Assembly (NCBI GenBank): GCA_019418225.1
Contig: DYCF01000011.1
Coordinates: 1 to 64,000 of the forward strand
From: Clostridiales bacterium
Lineage (GTDB): Bacteria > Bacillota > Clostridia > Lachnospirales > Cellulosilyticaceae
DNA length: 64,000 nucleotides
Direction: 5' to 3'
Both the position numbers and the translations under genes were made by a program. The notes below the pieces were generated by a model. It saw only the letters and a list, made by a program, of their open reading frames with translations, ran no database searches and had not been told where the DNA came from. Below are positions 1-6,070 of the stretch, in pieces; within the stretch, counting starts at the first letter, position 1, and each line of letters opens with the position of its first letter.

Positions 1-1078
1 TACCGTAAAGATTACCAGCACCAAACCTAGATGATAAATCTTGAATAGGTGTAGAACATATATTGTCTATTCCTATCAGCTCAGCCAACATTGAAATGTA
101 TTTACTCTTGCCAGTGTCACCGCTGCCAAACAATGCAAGTGACTTTTTACACATATTCGCATTGTAATTTGAGATGATTAATCCAAACCATTCTTGCAAG
201 GTAGCTTTTAGATCCTCGTCGCCCTCTGTTAAAGTTTCAAGATATTTTAGCCATACTTTAGGCTCTTGGGCATCTGGATTATAATTCGCATCACATTGAA
301 AAGTTATCTTGTAATCAGGACTATGCTCCATTAATTCATCTTTTTGTATGTCATATAGGCCATTTCTAAAGTTGATTAAGTTTGACTCATTGTTAAGGTC
401 TTCAAATCTTACAAAAACGTTATCTGTTAGAATGTCCTTATAGGTGTCTTCCCACTGTTTAGGCCTTCTAATATCCAGCGGTATAAATTCTTTTATCTTA
501 GACTTTAGTTCGCCAGATGAAATATGCCTGTAGCAACCATCTTGATACCAGTAAACAAATTCTGTTTCAGACCCTTGCTTTTTAACTATGAAATAATCAC
601 TTGTCTTTCTTATATGCTCAGCTAGTAAGCTTGAATTAACACACAAAGTACCACGGTCACTATAATAAAGATAATTACCGCCATCCTTTGCAATCTCTCT
701 TGCTTTTTCATCATTCAACATTCCCATTACTTTATTTGTTGCAGTTTGAAAATTAATATTTTCTGTTACCATGAAAAACTCAATAGGTGAAAAGTATGGT
801 TTCTTTGGCGCTATCTTTGTTTTTTCTTTTATGTCTTGGTGCTTCTCTAAATAGGTCTCTAAACAATCACATGACCATGTTTGAAAACCATTGTAATTAT
901 ACTCAGCATCATAAACATAAAAATCTTTACCGCCACAAATAGGGCAAGTGATAGCGTTTCTTTTCATGCCATAGCCATCACTTGAAGCTTCTCCAGTAAG
1001 GCCAAATCTCATTGATATATGTTCTATTAAGTTAAATTCCTCGTTAGCTACTTCATATTTTTTCTTTTTCTCATTCAT
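1..1078 (-). CDS. Phage DNA primase/helicase, D5/P4-alpha type (3' part outside window)
   Basis: The leftward frame is open from an ATG at 1078 to the window edge (359 codons), so the C-terminus is missing. Near residues 45-72 it has a zinc-binding pattern (CPICGG, then CDC) typical of phage primase N-termini. A D5-like middle region follows, then a Walker A motif GSGDTGKS near residue 315, of the superfamily 3 helicase kind. In this family the N-terminus helps prime and the C-terminal AAA+ ring unwinds the phage origin. The start is preceded by GAGGG at good spacing. It is the last visible gene of the leftward early operon after ssb. Family assignment is by motif reading; confidence is high for the helicase and moderate for an active primase half. 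Confidence 0.85.
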   Translation of the reverse strand, partial: MNEKKKKYEVANEEFNLIEHISMRFGLTGEASSDGYGMKRNAITCPICGGKDFYVYDAEYNYNGFQTWSCDCLETYLEKHQDIKEKTKIAPKKPYFSPIEFFMVTENINFQTATNKVMGMLNDEKAREIAKDGGNYLYYSDRGTLCVNSSLLAEHIRKTSDYFIVKKQGSETEFVYWYQDGCYRHISSGELKSKIKEFIPLDIRRPKQWEDTYKDILTDNVFVRFEDLNNESNLINFRNGLYDIQKDELMEHSPDYKITFQCDANYNPDAQEPKVWLKYLETLTEGDEDLKATLQEWFGLIISNYNANMCKKSLALFGSGDTGKSKYISMLAELIGIDNICSTPIQDLSSRFGAGNLYG

Positions 1079-1191
1079 TCTTTCCCTCATTTTTTGTAAT
1101 TTAAAAGGCGGTTGGATTATGCCGCCTTTATTGGATTGGATTATTTATGTTTATGTTAGTTTAATTTACTTAGTTTATTATTGTTTAAGTA

Positions 1192-1584
1192 TTAAAATGG
1201 AAGAGCATCATCTTCATCTGGTACATTAGGCGTAAATGCTCCATGTGTTCCACTTGGCTCTTGTGCGTCACCTTGTTGTTGCTTGCTTCCACAAAATTCA
1301 ACTCTTTCAACCATTACTTTAGTATATGTAATCTTTGTACCGTCTTCTTTCTCACCTGTATCCACTTGAATACGGCCTTCAATAAGAATTTCTTGACCTT
1401 TTCTAAAGTAATTTGCTAATAGCTCAGCTGTTTTACTAAATGCAGTACAGTTTATAAAATCAACACCATCTTTTATCCTATTAACTGCTACACTAAAATT
1501 GGTATATGATACTGGATTTGCTGAATTACTATAAGCAATTTCAATATCTCTTGTAAGTCGCCCCTTTAAAATAACCTTATTCAT
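1192..1584 (-). CDS. ssb: Single-stranded DNA-binding protein (phage copy)
   Basis: This 130-residue protein has a complete OB-fold SSB: it begins MNKVILKGRLTRDIE, contains FINCTAFSKTAELLANYFRKG, and ends in the acidic tail DEDDALPF that recruits partner proteins in SSBs. It coats single-stranded DNA during replication and recombination. The gene starts 3 bp after the ERF stop, so the two are translationally adjacent, and it precedes the primase/helicase. Being shorter than most chromosomal SSBs and embedded in a phage replication block, it is a phage-borne copy. Confidence 0.93.
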   Translation of the reverse strand: MNKVILKGRLTRDIEIAYSNSANPVSYTNFSVAVNRIKDGVDFINCTAFSKTAELLANYFRKGQEILIEGRIQVDTGEKEDGTKITYTKVMVERVEFCGSKQQQGDAQEPSGTHGAFTPNVPDEDDALPF

Positions 1585-1587
1585 TTG

Positions 1588-2184
1588 TTATACCTCTTCT
1601 TTCTTGTCTTCTAGCCCTTCATAGCCTTTTACTATTTCATCATATTGAGCCTTTGTCATATTGACTGGGTCAACATTATGCTTTTTCCTAATTAATGCGT
1701 CTACACTTGTTTTGTCATAACCCTTTTTAGATGCTATTGCGTACATTCTATTTAGTTGCGCTTGGCTCAGCGTAGTCTTGCCTTTAGGGGGCGTATTTTT
1801 TTTATCATTCGTCACCGTAGGATTAAGTGCATCATTCTCTACGATTTCAAAAGCAACCATTAATAAATATCTTCTTTGATATGTTTCAACTGCACCTACA
1901 TTTTGTATTGCGTGGCAACCTTTTAATGTCGCCTCAGCTTGTGGACTTGTAAATACAATTACTTCCTCTGGCATTTCAGCATTGATTACCTCAAGCATAG
2001 CTAAATCACTTGTGAATGTTGTTCTAGTAAATAAACCATGCTTTTCACATAACTCATTAATGCTTGGGAGAAAATCTGATAACTCAAAGTATGTAAACCC
2101 TGCAAATTTATTATTACCAGACTTCTTAAGCTTCATATTTTGCAATTCAACTCTACATTTTTGCAATTTCTGATATACGTTCAT
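1588..2184 (-). CDS. ERF-superfamily single-strand annealing recombinase
   Basis: 198 residues. The N-terminal 120 residues match the ERF family, a RecA-independent annealing protein of temperate phages: an early LQ..L..SGNNKFAGFTYFELSDFLP segment and a central region with AVETYQRRYLLMVAFEIVENDA. The C-terminal part after a Lys-rich linker (SQAQLNRMYAIASKKGYD) is the small accessory domain often fused to phage recombination proteins. It sits between the ERCC4-type nuclease and SSB, and Gam is also nearby, so the phage carries a full annealing module. It probably pairs 3' overhangs during phage recombination or genome circularisation. Confidence 0.85.
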   Translation of the reverse strand: MNVYQKLQKCRVELQNMKLKKSGNNKFAGFTYFELSDFLPSINELCEKHGLFTRTTFTSDLAMLEVINAEMPEEVIVFTSPQAEATLKGCHAIQNVGAVETYQRRYLLMVAFEIVENDALNPTVTNDKKNTPPKGKTTLSQAQLNRMYAIASKKGYDKTSVDALIRKKHNVDPVNMTKAQYDEIVKGYEGLEDKKEEV

Positions 2185-2195
2185 GTTTTAGCCTC

Positions 2196-2741
2196 CTATC
2201 TCTTTCTGTTCTTTACAAGTTCCTTGTAGTTCCTATAGTAGTAATAAAACTCCTCCAGTATCTTCGCGTAGGTCTCACCATCATCACTTACAAATACAGT
2301 TCTAAAGTTGTACCTATTGCCACATTGCCAAGATTGTAAAGTATAGTAACAGTGCTCGCCTATATTAGCGACCTTTCGGTTTTGCTTCTCCATATCACGA
2401 GCACTAACTTTCTTTTCTTTCAGCCGCTTCATGCTTGAGCAGTTCTCTATAAGTAGCACGAATTGATTTGCTAATTTACTAGCAGTATCAAATTCCTTTT
2501 CAATCCTTCCCCGGTCATGCATTATGTTGCCATACAATTCATCAACATTTGCCTTTCGCTCTATAACGCATAATCCAGAGAAGTCTTTACCCTCTATACA
2601 AAATGAATAGTCTGCATAATCCATTTTTCTGACTTCATATTTAATACTTAAATCATCAAGCTTAGAAATAATATGAGCGTTTTCTTTCTCTCTGGTATCA
2701 ATTAATATTGTTACCTTCTTCATAAATGTTTTCTTATCCAT
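2196..2741 (-). CDS. ERCC4-type nuclease
   Basis: 181 residues. It starts with a strand carrying the DTREK motif (TILIDTREKENAHI), has DYADYSFCIEG, and the ERKANVDEL motif near residue 60. These together form the restriction-endonuclease-like ERCC4/XPF active site (D...ERK.D). The family cuts branched or flap DNA; in phages such stand-alone ERCC4 proteins accompany annealing recombinases, as here with ERF and SSB. Start taken as the first ATG, with AGAAGG about 10 bp upstream; a second in-frame ATG at codon 7 is possible. Cleavage specificity cannot be read from sequence. Confidence 0.85.
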   Translation of the reverse strand: MDKKTFMKKVTILIDTREKENAHIISKLDDLSIKYEVRKMDYADYSFCIEGKDFSGLCVIERKANVDELYGNIMHDRGRIEKEFDTASKLANQFVLLIENCSSMKRLKEKKVSARDMEKQNRKVANIGEHCYYTLQSWQCGNRYNFRTVFVSDDGETYAKILEEFYYYYRNYKELVKNRKR

Positions 2742-2758
2742 GAGCTACAACCTTCTTG

Positions 2759-3106
2759 TCATTGTTCATCTTCTTGTGTTTTCTCTTCTAATTTAGGCTT
2801 TGCTGAATAGCAATAATGGAACGTGTCCACATAATCGCATTTTGTTAAAAATCCTTTTTTAATTTCATGTGTAGTAGCATACTCACTTTCAGCTATTCTA
2901 TTTTTAAAAATCTCATAGCATTTCTCAGTATTAAATTTTAGGCGAACCTCTCCATCAAGTTCTTTATAAATATCAAACATTTCATCAAATTCTGCTCTTT
3001 CAGCACTTAATGTTTCAGTAAGGGCCTCAGCATGTTTTTTATGTAAGTTAATTTCCTGCTTCATAGCCTCATATCTTTCAAGGCTGATTGTTACACTCTC
3101 TGTCAT
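2759..3106 (-). CDS. Hypothetical phage protein, helical
   Basis: 115 residues with no family I recognise. Residues 8-50 (Met-, Glu-, Lys-rich) read as one long helix, probably coiled coil. The C-terminal half has three cysteines in a Tyr/Phe-rich patch (TKCDYVDTFHYCYS) and ends in a Glu/Lys/Gln tail. It lies between the Gam-like gene (9 bp upstream) and the ERCC4 nuclease in the same operon, so a role in phage early DNA metabolism is an inference from position only. Confidence 0.7.
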   Translation of the reverse strand: MTESVTISLERYEAMKQEINLHKKHAEALTETLSAERAEFDEMFDIYKELDGEVRLKFNTEKCYEIFKNRIAESEYATTHEIKKGFLTKCDYVDTFHYCYSAKPKLEEKTQEDEQ

Positions 3107-3115
3107 GACTACCTC

Positions 3116-3643
3116 CTAATATATTACCCGTACTTCCTCTGGGACTTCTTTAACTGTTAAACCTTCAATGTTTACTAGCTCACCTGTTTCAATGTCTACA
3201 ATTCCACCATCAGTAACAGCTAATTGCTTTTTAAAGTCAGCCCATTTAAAGTCTTTAGTTTCCTTAGTAGCTATAAGACCATCCATACCTTTTTCTTCTG
3301 CCCAGGCTAATAACTTTGATTTGTCATAGTCGATTGTCTGTGTTGCCTTCTTAATAACTACATCACCATTTAGCAATGTTACTTTTTTCTGCGTCTTCGT
3401 ATCTGAACTTGCTGGCACTTCATAAAATAGTGCTACTAACTGCCCCAATAAAAATGACCTTTTATCTGTAAGTGGTAGTCTCTTGCTTTCGTAGTTATCC
3501 TTTAATGCTTCTTGCTGTGCTGCGTAAATCTGTGTTAATTCTTCAATGCTGTAATCAATTTCTTTGATTTCTTGCACAAGATTATCCATAGCAGCTTTTT
3601 TCTGTACTACTGCTGGATCAATTTCTATTGTTTTCTTTGCCAT
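3116..3643 (-). CDS. Gam-like host-nuclease inhibitor
   Basis: 175 residues. The N-terminus is a long helix (residues 10-60, rich in Glu, Gln and Lys), followed by a beta segment with KKVTLLNGDVVIKKATQTI and then DYDKSKLLAWAEEKGMDG. That layout, helical hairpin then a short beta-sheet ending in a 'lysine-Leu-Trp-Ala' helix, is the Mu Gam / DUF1071-neighbour pattern. Mu Gam binds duplex ends and shields them from RecBCD/AddAB-type exonucleases. Its neighbours (ERF, SSB, ERCC4 nuclease) support a role in protecting phage DNA ends. The gene has AGGAGA before the ATG and is the first gene after a 174-bp gap. Confidence 0.75.
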   Translation of the reverse strand: MAKKTIEIDPAVVQKKAAMDNLVQEIKEIDYSIEELTQIYAAQQEALKDNYESKRLPLTDKRSFLLGQLVALFYEVPASSDTKTQKKVTLLNGDVVIKKATQTIDYDKSKLLAWAEEKGMDGLIATKETKDFKWADFKKQLAVTDGGIVDIETGELVNIEGLTVKEVPEEVRVIY

Positions 3644-3797
3644 GATTTTCTCCTACCTATATTTGTATTTTTGTATTATTACCCTTACAATATATTTATC
3701 AGCTCTGCAAAGTTGAAATATATAAAGAAAGGGTTGTATATATATGTCTATCTATCAAGACCCAATTAAACTTATAAAATGCGAATTTCTTAGTTGT

Positions 3798-3828
3798 TGG
3801 CATGTTATTGCATGCCACTATTTTTTTT
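3798..3828 (+). terminator. Hairpin with T-run, rightward
   Basis: TGGCATG (3798-3804) pairs with CATGCCA (3811-3817) across a 6-nt loop and is followed on the + strand by a run of eight T. This is intrinsic-terminator shaped for rightward transcripts, although no rightward gene is seen here. On the leftward strand the same stem sits directly after the stop of the 64-residue gene at 3818, without a T-run, where it could protect the mRNA 3' end. Confidence 0.4.
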
Positions 3829-4012
3829 GATTTCTAAGCATATTCTCGATTTTTTTAAGTATGGCTGTTTGGTACATTAACTCTCTTGCGACATAACAAT
3901 CGGGGTTAACATTTACTTGGAGCCCTTCTTCTTGCCTAGCCTTTTCTGCTGCATTTCTTATCTGTTCTTCATAGACTTTAATTGCATCATATATAGATAT
4001 TTCATTATTCAT
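3818..4012 (-). CDS. Small hypothetical phage protein (64 aa)
   Basis: MNNEISIYDAIKVYEEQI... is predicted almost wholly helical, with a basic, Asn-rich end. I chose the ATG at 4012 because AGAGGAG lies 9 bp upstream; the longer frame back to 4072 would overlap the next gene and has no ribosome binding site. No family recognised. It is one of a run of small, tightly packed leftward early genes (7 bp after the next one). Confidence 0.55.
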   Translation of the reverse strand: MNNEISIYDAIKVYEEQIRNAAEKARQEEGLQVNVNPDCYVARELMYQTAILKKIENMLRNQKK

Positions 4013-4019
4013 GTGCTCT

Positions 4020-4229
4020 CTACTCCTCTGCCTTAAGTGTAATATATCTAGCTTCTGCCTTAATAGCCTCAATAAAAGCTTGTTCTAATAAGCTATAACT
4101 ATTACTGAGATGCTCTGGCATTTCACTTGGAAGAATATCTTTCATTTGAAGTGCTACTTCATCTCTCTTTTTAATTAATCCTTCAATTCTTTTTCCAGCT
4201 AAGTAAACCTCAACGTTATCCTTATCCAT
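4020..4229 (-). CDS. Small hypothetical phage protein (69 aa)
   Basis: MDKDNVEVYLAGKRIEGLIK... is an acidic/basic helical protein with no family I recognise. It is 6 bp after the 59-residue gene upstream and 7 bp before the next, so it is translated as part of the early operon. Function unknown. Confidence 0.55.
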   Translation of the reverse strand: MDKDNVEVYLAGKRIEGLIKKRDEVALQMKDILPSEMPEHLSNSYSLLEQAFIEAIKAEARYITLKAEE

Positions 4230-4235
4230 GTTTTA

Positions 4236-4415
4236 TTATTCCTCCACTTCAAATCTTTCAAATGCAAACTGTACTGCTGATTGTAATAACTTCCCTAAGC
4301 TAACACCTGTTTGCTCCTTCATTTCTACTAGCATTTCATATGTAGCGATATCTACCATTACGGCTCTGTAGCCTTCTGCTTTTGCTTGCTGCTTAATAGT
4401 AAATTTATCTGTCAT
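4236..4415 (-). CDS. Small DNA-binding-like protein, possible ribbon-helix-helix (59 aa)
   Basis: The sequence reads strand (DKFTIKQQAKAEGYRAVMVD), helix (ATYEMLVEMKEQTGVS), helix (LGKLLQSAVQFAFERF), which is the order of a ribbon-helix-helix (Arc/CopG) fold. It may be an early regulator. The start is the second of two ATGs (4415): AAGGAG lies 7 bp upstream of it but only 1 bp from the ATG at 4421. Fold assignment is by eye and tentative. Confidence 0.5.
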   Translation of the reverse strand: MTDKFTIKQQAKAEGYRAVMVDIATYEMLVEMKEQTGVSLGKLLQSAVQFAFERFEVEE

Positions 4416-4511
4416 TATCATTCTCCTTTTTCAAGCTATATTCTATTAACACTCGAGTCATTTCAATATTTCCTTTAGTAGCTGCTTCTACTCAAGGCTT
4501 TTTTACATGCT

Positions 4512-4613
4512 TTATAATCTATTCATCTTCTCTTTTCTAGCTACAATGGGTTGTCCAAACCGCCAAGATATATACAAGACAACTATCAAAATGAGAATAT
4601 ATTGTATACTCAT
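4512..4613 (-). CDS. Possible 33-aa single-span membrane peptide
   Basis: A short frame starting MSIQYILILIVVLYISWRF has one clear hydrophobic span followed by a basic tail. It has AAGGGG 6 bp upstream of the ATG. It lies in a 560-bp stretch otherwise poor in genes. A single-span micro-protein is plausible in a phage early region, but with this length chance cannot be excluded. Confidence 0.35.
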   Translation of the reverse strand: MSIQYILILIVVLYISWRFGQPIVARKEKMNRL

Positions 4614-4666
4614 GTTAGCCCCTTTCTAAACGCTTAATCTTATCTGAGCATTAGCGCCTTGAATCA

Positions 4667-4848
4667 TTAACTAAAGCTCTTCACTCTGTTCCCTTCTTCT
4701 CTTCTAAATTCATTAATTAGCTGTATGAGTTCTACACTTGTTATGCTAACTTCCGCTTGTCCATCTGCTCTATTAATACTACTGGCGTGTTGTCACCAGT
4801 AGCTAATGCCCTACTCATTTGTTGATTTACTATTCTCATTCCTTTCAT
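4667..4848 (-). pseudogene. Possible frameshifted fragment of a phage regulatory gene
   Basis: Two overlapping frames look coding. One reads MKGMRIVNQQMSRALATGDN from an ATG at 4848 to a stop at 4741. The other, shifted, has no start and reads DGQAEVSITSVELIQLINEF then RREEGN, ending at 4667. The second segment resembles the N-terminus of Rha/antirepressor-type phage regulators (ELV..INQFR.EEGN). One indel between them would join both. The assignment is from memory of the motif only. Confidence 0.3.
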
Positions 4849-4973
4849 CTTTTGTACGTTGCTACTCCACTTTCAGCTATAGGTTGTAATATTATAGTTT
4901 ATACCCTCACACCTAGCAGGTTGGTTCCTAATATTCTTTTGTATACTACTATCATATTTATTCATATGTAACA

Positions 4974-5117
4974 CTAAATTATCTTTTTCTCTTTCTCTTT
5001 ATACTTAATCCCTAAGTACTTTTCAAAAGCTTGCTTAGCTTTCTTCTCTAATTTCTCACGTTCCTCTGATGTAGCCTCTTCTATAGGTTTACCATTTAGT
5101 AAAATTATATATTTCAT
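4974..5117 (-). CDS. Small highly charged phage protein (47 aa)
   Basis: MKYIILLNGKPIEEATSEER followed by a Lys/Glu helix and a Lys-rich end. A clear GAGGTGAT lies just upstream of the ATG at 5117. The pattern (short beta-hairpin, then basic helix) is common in tiny phage early proteins, but I recognise no family. It follows the first early gene at 5187-5357. Confidence 0.5.
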   Translation of the reverse strand: MKYIILLNGKPIEEATSEEREKLEKKAKQAFEKYLGIKYKEKEKKII

Positions 5118-5186
5118 ATCATCACCTCAATATATAATATTCAAGTCTCATTGTGTCCTATTCTGTTTTTTATTTTAGTTGACCTT

Positions 5187-5357
5187 TTATGTATCTTTCT
5201 TTTTATCTATCTTATTTGATTTTTGTTGTATGGTGTTTAGTCCATTTGAAATAACCATTCCATAAATAGTTCCTGCTAAATGTACGGCTTGGAATTCAGT
5301 TAATTCAAAAACACCTTTTATAATTTCTTCTATAGCATTTTGTCTATCTAGTATCAT
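5187..5357 (-). CDS. First leftward early gene of prophage, hypothetical (56 aa)
   Basis: MILDRQNAIEEIIKGVFELT... is a helical protein with a Lys-rich tail. I prefer the ATG at 5357 because GGAGGT lies 7 bp upstream; the longer frame to 5396 would start inside the promoter. It is the first gene after the leftward early promoter (5392-5420) and faces the repressor gene, the position of cro- or antirepressor-like genes, but the sequence has no recognisable helix-turn-helix. Confidence 0.55.
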   Translation of the reverse strand: MILDRQNAIEEIIKGVFELTEFQAVHLAGTIYGMVISNGLNTIQQKSNKIDKKKDT

Positions 5358-5375
5358 TTTAAGTACCTCCAATTT

Positions 5376-5390
5376 TTGTTGCCATGAGAT
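5376..5390. promoter_or_regulatory. Putative prophage operator, copy 1
   Basis: TTGTTGCCATGAGAT here is repeated as TTGTTGCTAAGAGAT at 5438-5452 (13 of 15 identical). The two copies flank the leftward early promoter, and this one lies just downstream of its -10. A likely binding site of the repressor encoded at 5491. Confidence 0.45.
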
Positions 5391-5391
5391 A

Positions 5392-5420
5392 ATCATATAT
5401 CTCTAAGATTAAATTGTCAA
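5392..5420 (-). promoter_or_regulatory. Leftward early promoter of prophage
   Basis: On the minus strand TTGACA (5415-5420), a 17-bp spacer and TATGAT (5392-5397) form a near-consensus vegetative promoter 35 bp before the first early gene. GAGATA and TATCTC flank the -10 as an inverted repeat, a plausible additional operator. Confidence 0.7.
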
Positions 5421-5437
5421 TACATGGATTTTATTTC

Positions 5438-5452
5438 TTGTTGCTAAGAGAT
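5438..5452. promoter_or_regulatory. Putative prophage operator, copy 2
   Basis: Second copy of the 15-bp repeat at 5376-5390. It overlaps the -35 box of the repressor's own promoter (5441-5446), which suggests autoregulation. Confidence 0.45.
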
Positions 5453-5469
5453 TTTTTTACTGATATAAT
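5441..5469 (+). promoter_or_regulatory. Repressor (maintenance) promoter
   Basis: TTGCTA (5441-5446), 17-bp spacer, TATAAT (5464-5469), 22 bp before the repressor ATG, which has AAAGGAGG. Confidence 0.6.
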
Positions 5470-5490
5470 TATTTGTAAAGGAGGTTCACA

Positions 5491-5853
5491 ATGAATAGAT
5501 TAAAAGATTTAAGAAAAACTCTTTCTTTAAAGCAAGGAGAATTTGCTCAACGAATATTTACTACACAAGGGCATATATCTGATATAGAAAATGGTAGGAA
5601 AGAATTGTCAGATAGGACTATAAAACTAATATGTCTAGAGTTTGATGTAAATGAAGAATGGCTCCGCACAGGAAAAGGTGATATGTTTAAAGAAAATGAT
5701 ATTGATAGTTCTTTAGCTTATGCTTTTGGTAAGTTATCTGCTATAGAAAATCCAGACGTTAAAAAAGCCCTGCTTTTATTAACAGAACTCACTGATGAGC
5801 AACTTATCTATCTTGCTAATATGGTACAATCACTAAGAGGGCCTGCTAAATAG
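5491..5853 (+). CDS. Prophage Cro/CI-type XRE repressor without cleavage domain
   Basis: 120 residues. Residues 1-65 are an XRE helix-turn-helix: LRKTLSLKQGEFAQRIFTTQ then GHISDIENGRKELSDRT, continuing to the conserved NEEWLRTGKGDMF. The remaining 50 residues form a helical tail (TDEQLIYLANMVQSL) likely used for oligomerisation. It faces the leftward early genes across a two-operator switch and should keep the prophage silent. There is no S24/LexA-type peptidase domain, so it cannot be self-cleaved on RecA activation; induction would need another route (see 5846-6034). The ATG has AAAGGAGG 7 bp upstream. The 3' end overlaps the convergent 37-codon ORF by 8 bp. Confidence 0.85.
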   Translation: MNRLKDLRKTLSLKQGEFAQRIFTTQGHISDIENGRKELSDRTIKLICLEFDVNEEWLRTGKGDMFKENDIDSSLAYAFGKLSAIENPDVKKALLLLTELTDEQLIYLANMVQSLRGPAK

Positions 5854-5874
5854 CACGCCCTCTACTTTTATTTA
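5836..5874 (+). terminator. Repressor terminator overlapping two stop codons
   Basis: AGAGGGC (5836-5842) pairs with GCCCTCT (5857-5863), with an inner TGCT/AGCA pair, followed by ACTTTTATTT. The stem contains the last codons and stops of both the repressor and the convergent small ORF. The T-run favours termination of rightward transcripts; leftward transcripts have only a poor T tract and may read on into the repressor antisense strand. Confidence 0.65.
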
Positions 5875-5959
5875 CATATCCTAATATATAATCATGAATT
5901 AACTTCAATACCCTTTCACTTTCTATACTATCAATTAACTTCATTATTTCCTGCTTCAA
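5846..5959 (-). CDS. SOS-box-controlled small phage protein (37 aa)
   Basis: A TTG-initiated frame, MKQEIMKLIDSIESERVLKL followed by IHDYILGYVNKSRGRAI, with AGGAGTG 6 bp upstream of the start. It is a two-helix, basic-ended peptide. I have seen similar short proteins in clostridial prophages but know no assigned function. A consensus promoter (6006-6034) and a LexA-like box (5982-5995) lie directly upstream, and the ORF converges on the repressor gene, overlapping its last 8 bp. This suggests an SOS-induced antirepressor or an antisense role; both are inferences. The coding call rests on the start site, promoter and amino-acid pattern. Confidence 0.55.
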   Translation of the reverse strand: MKQEIMKLIDSIESERVLKLIHDYILGYVNKSRGRAI

Positions 5960-5981
5960 ATAAATCACTCCTGCCGTTTAT

Positions 5982-5995
5982 CGAACATATGTTTG
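5982..5995. promoter_or_regulatory. LexA (SOS) box
   Basis: CGAACATATGTTTG matches the Gram-positive LexA/DinR consensus CGAACRNRYGTTYC at 13 of 14 positions. It lies at about +5 to +18 of the leftward promoter at 6006-6034, where bound LexA would block transcription, and 22 bp ahead of the small ORF start. Confidence 0.7.
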
Positions 5996-6005
5996 TTTTT
6001 ATTTA

Positions 6006-6034
6006 ATTATAATTAATTTGTTTTTATTAGTCAA
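6006..6034 (-). promoter_or_regulatory. Consensus leftward promoter under LexA box
   Basis: TTGACT (6029-6034), 17-bp spacer, TATAAT (6006-6011) on the minus strand. It points to the 37-codon ORF and physically overlaps the integrase promoter at 6018-6046, so the two may exclude each other. Confidence 0.65.
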
Positions 6035-6046
6035 TAAAGATAATAT
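6018..6046 (+). promoter_or_regulatory. Probable integrase promoter
   Basis: TTGTTT (6018-6023), 17-bp spacer, TAATAT (6041-6046), 24 bp before the integrase start. Weaker than the overlapping leftward promoter. Confidence 0.45.
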
Positions 6047-6070
6047 ACTATTTTATAAGGAGGGCTAACT

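Noticed and set aside
4890..4982. 30-codon leftward ORF starting MNKYDSSIQKN
   Set aside because: No ribosome binding site and no coding character.
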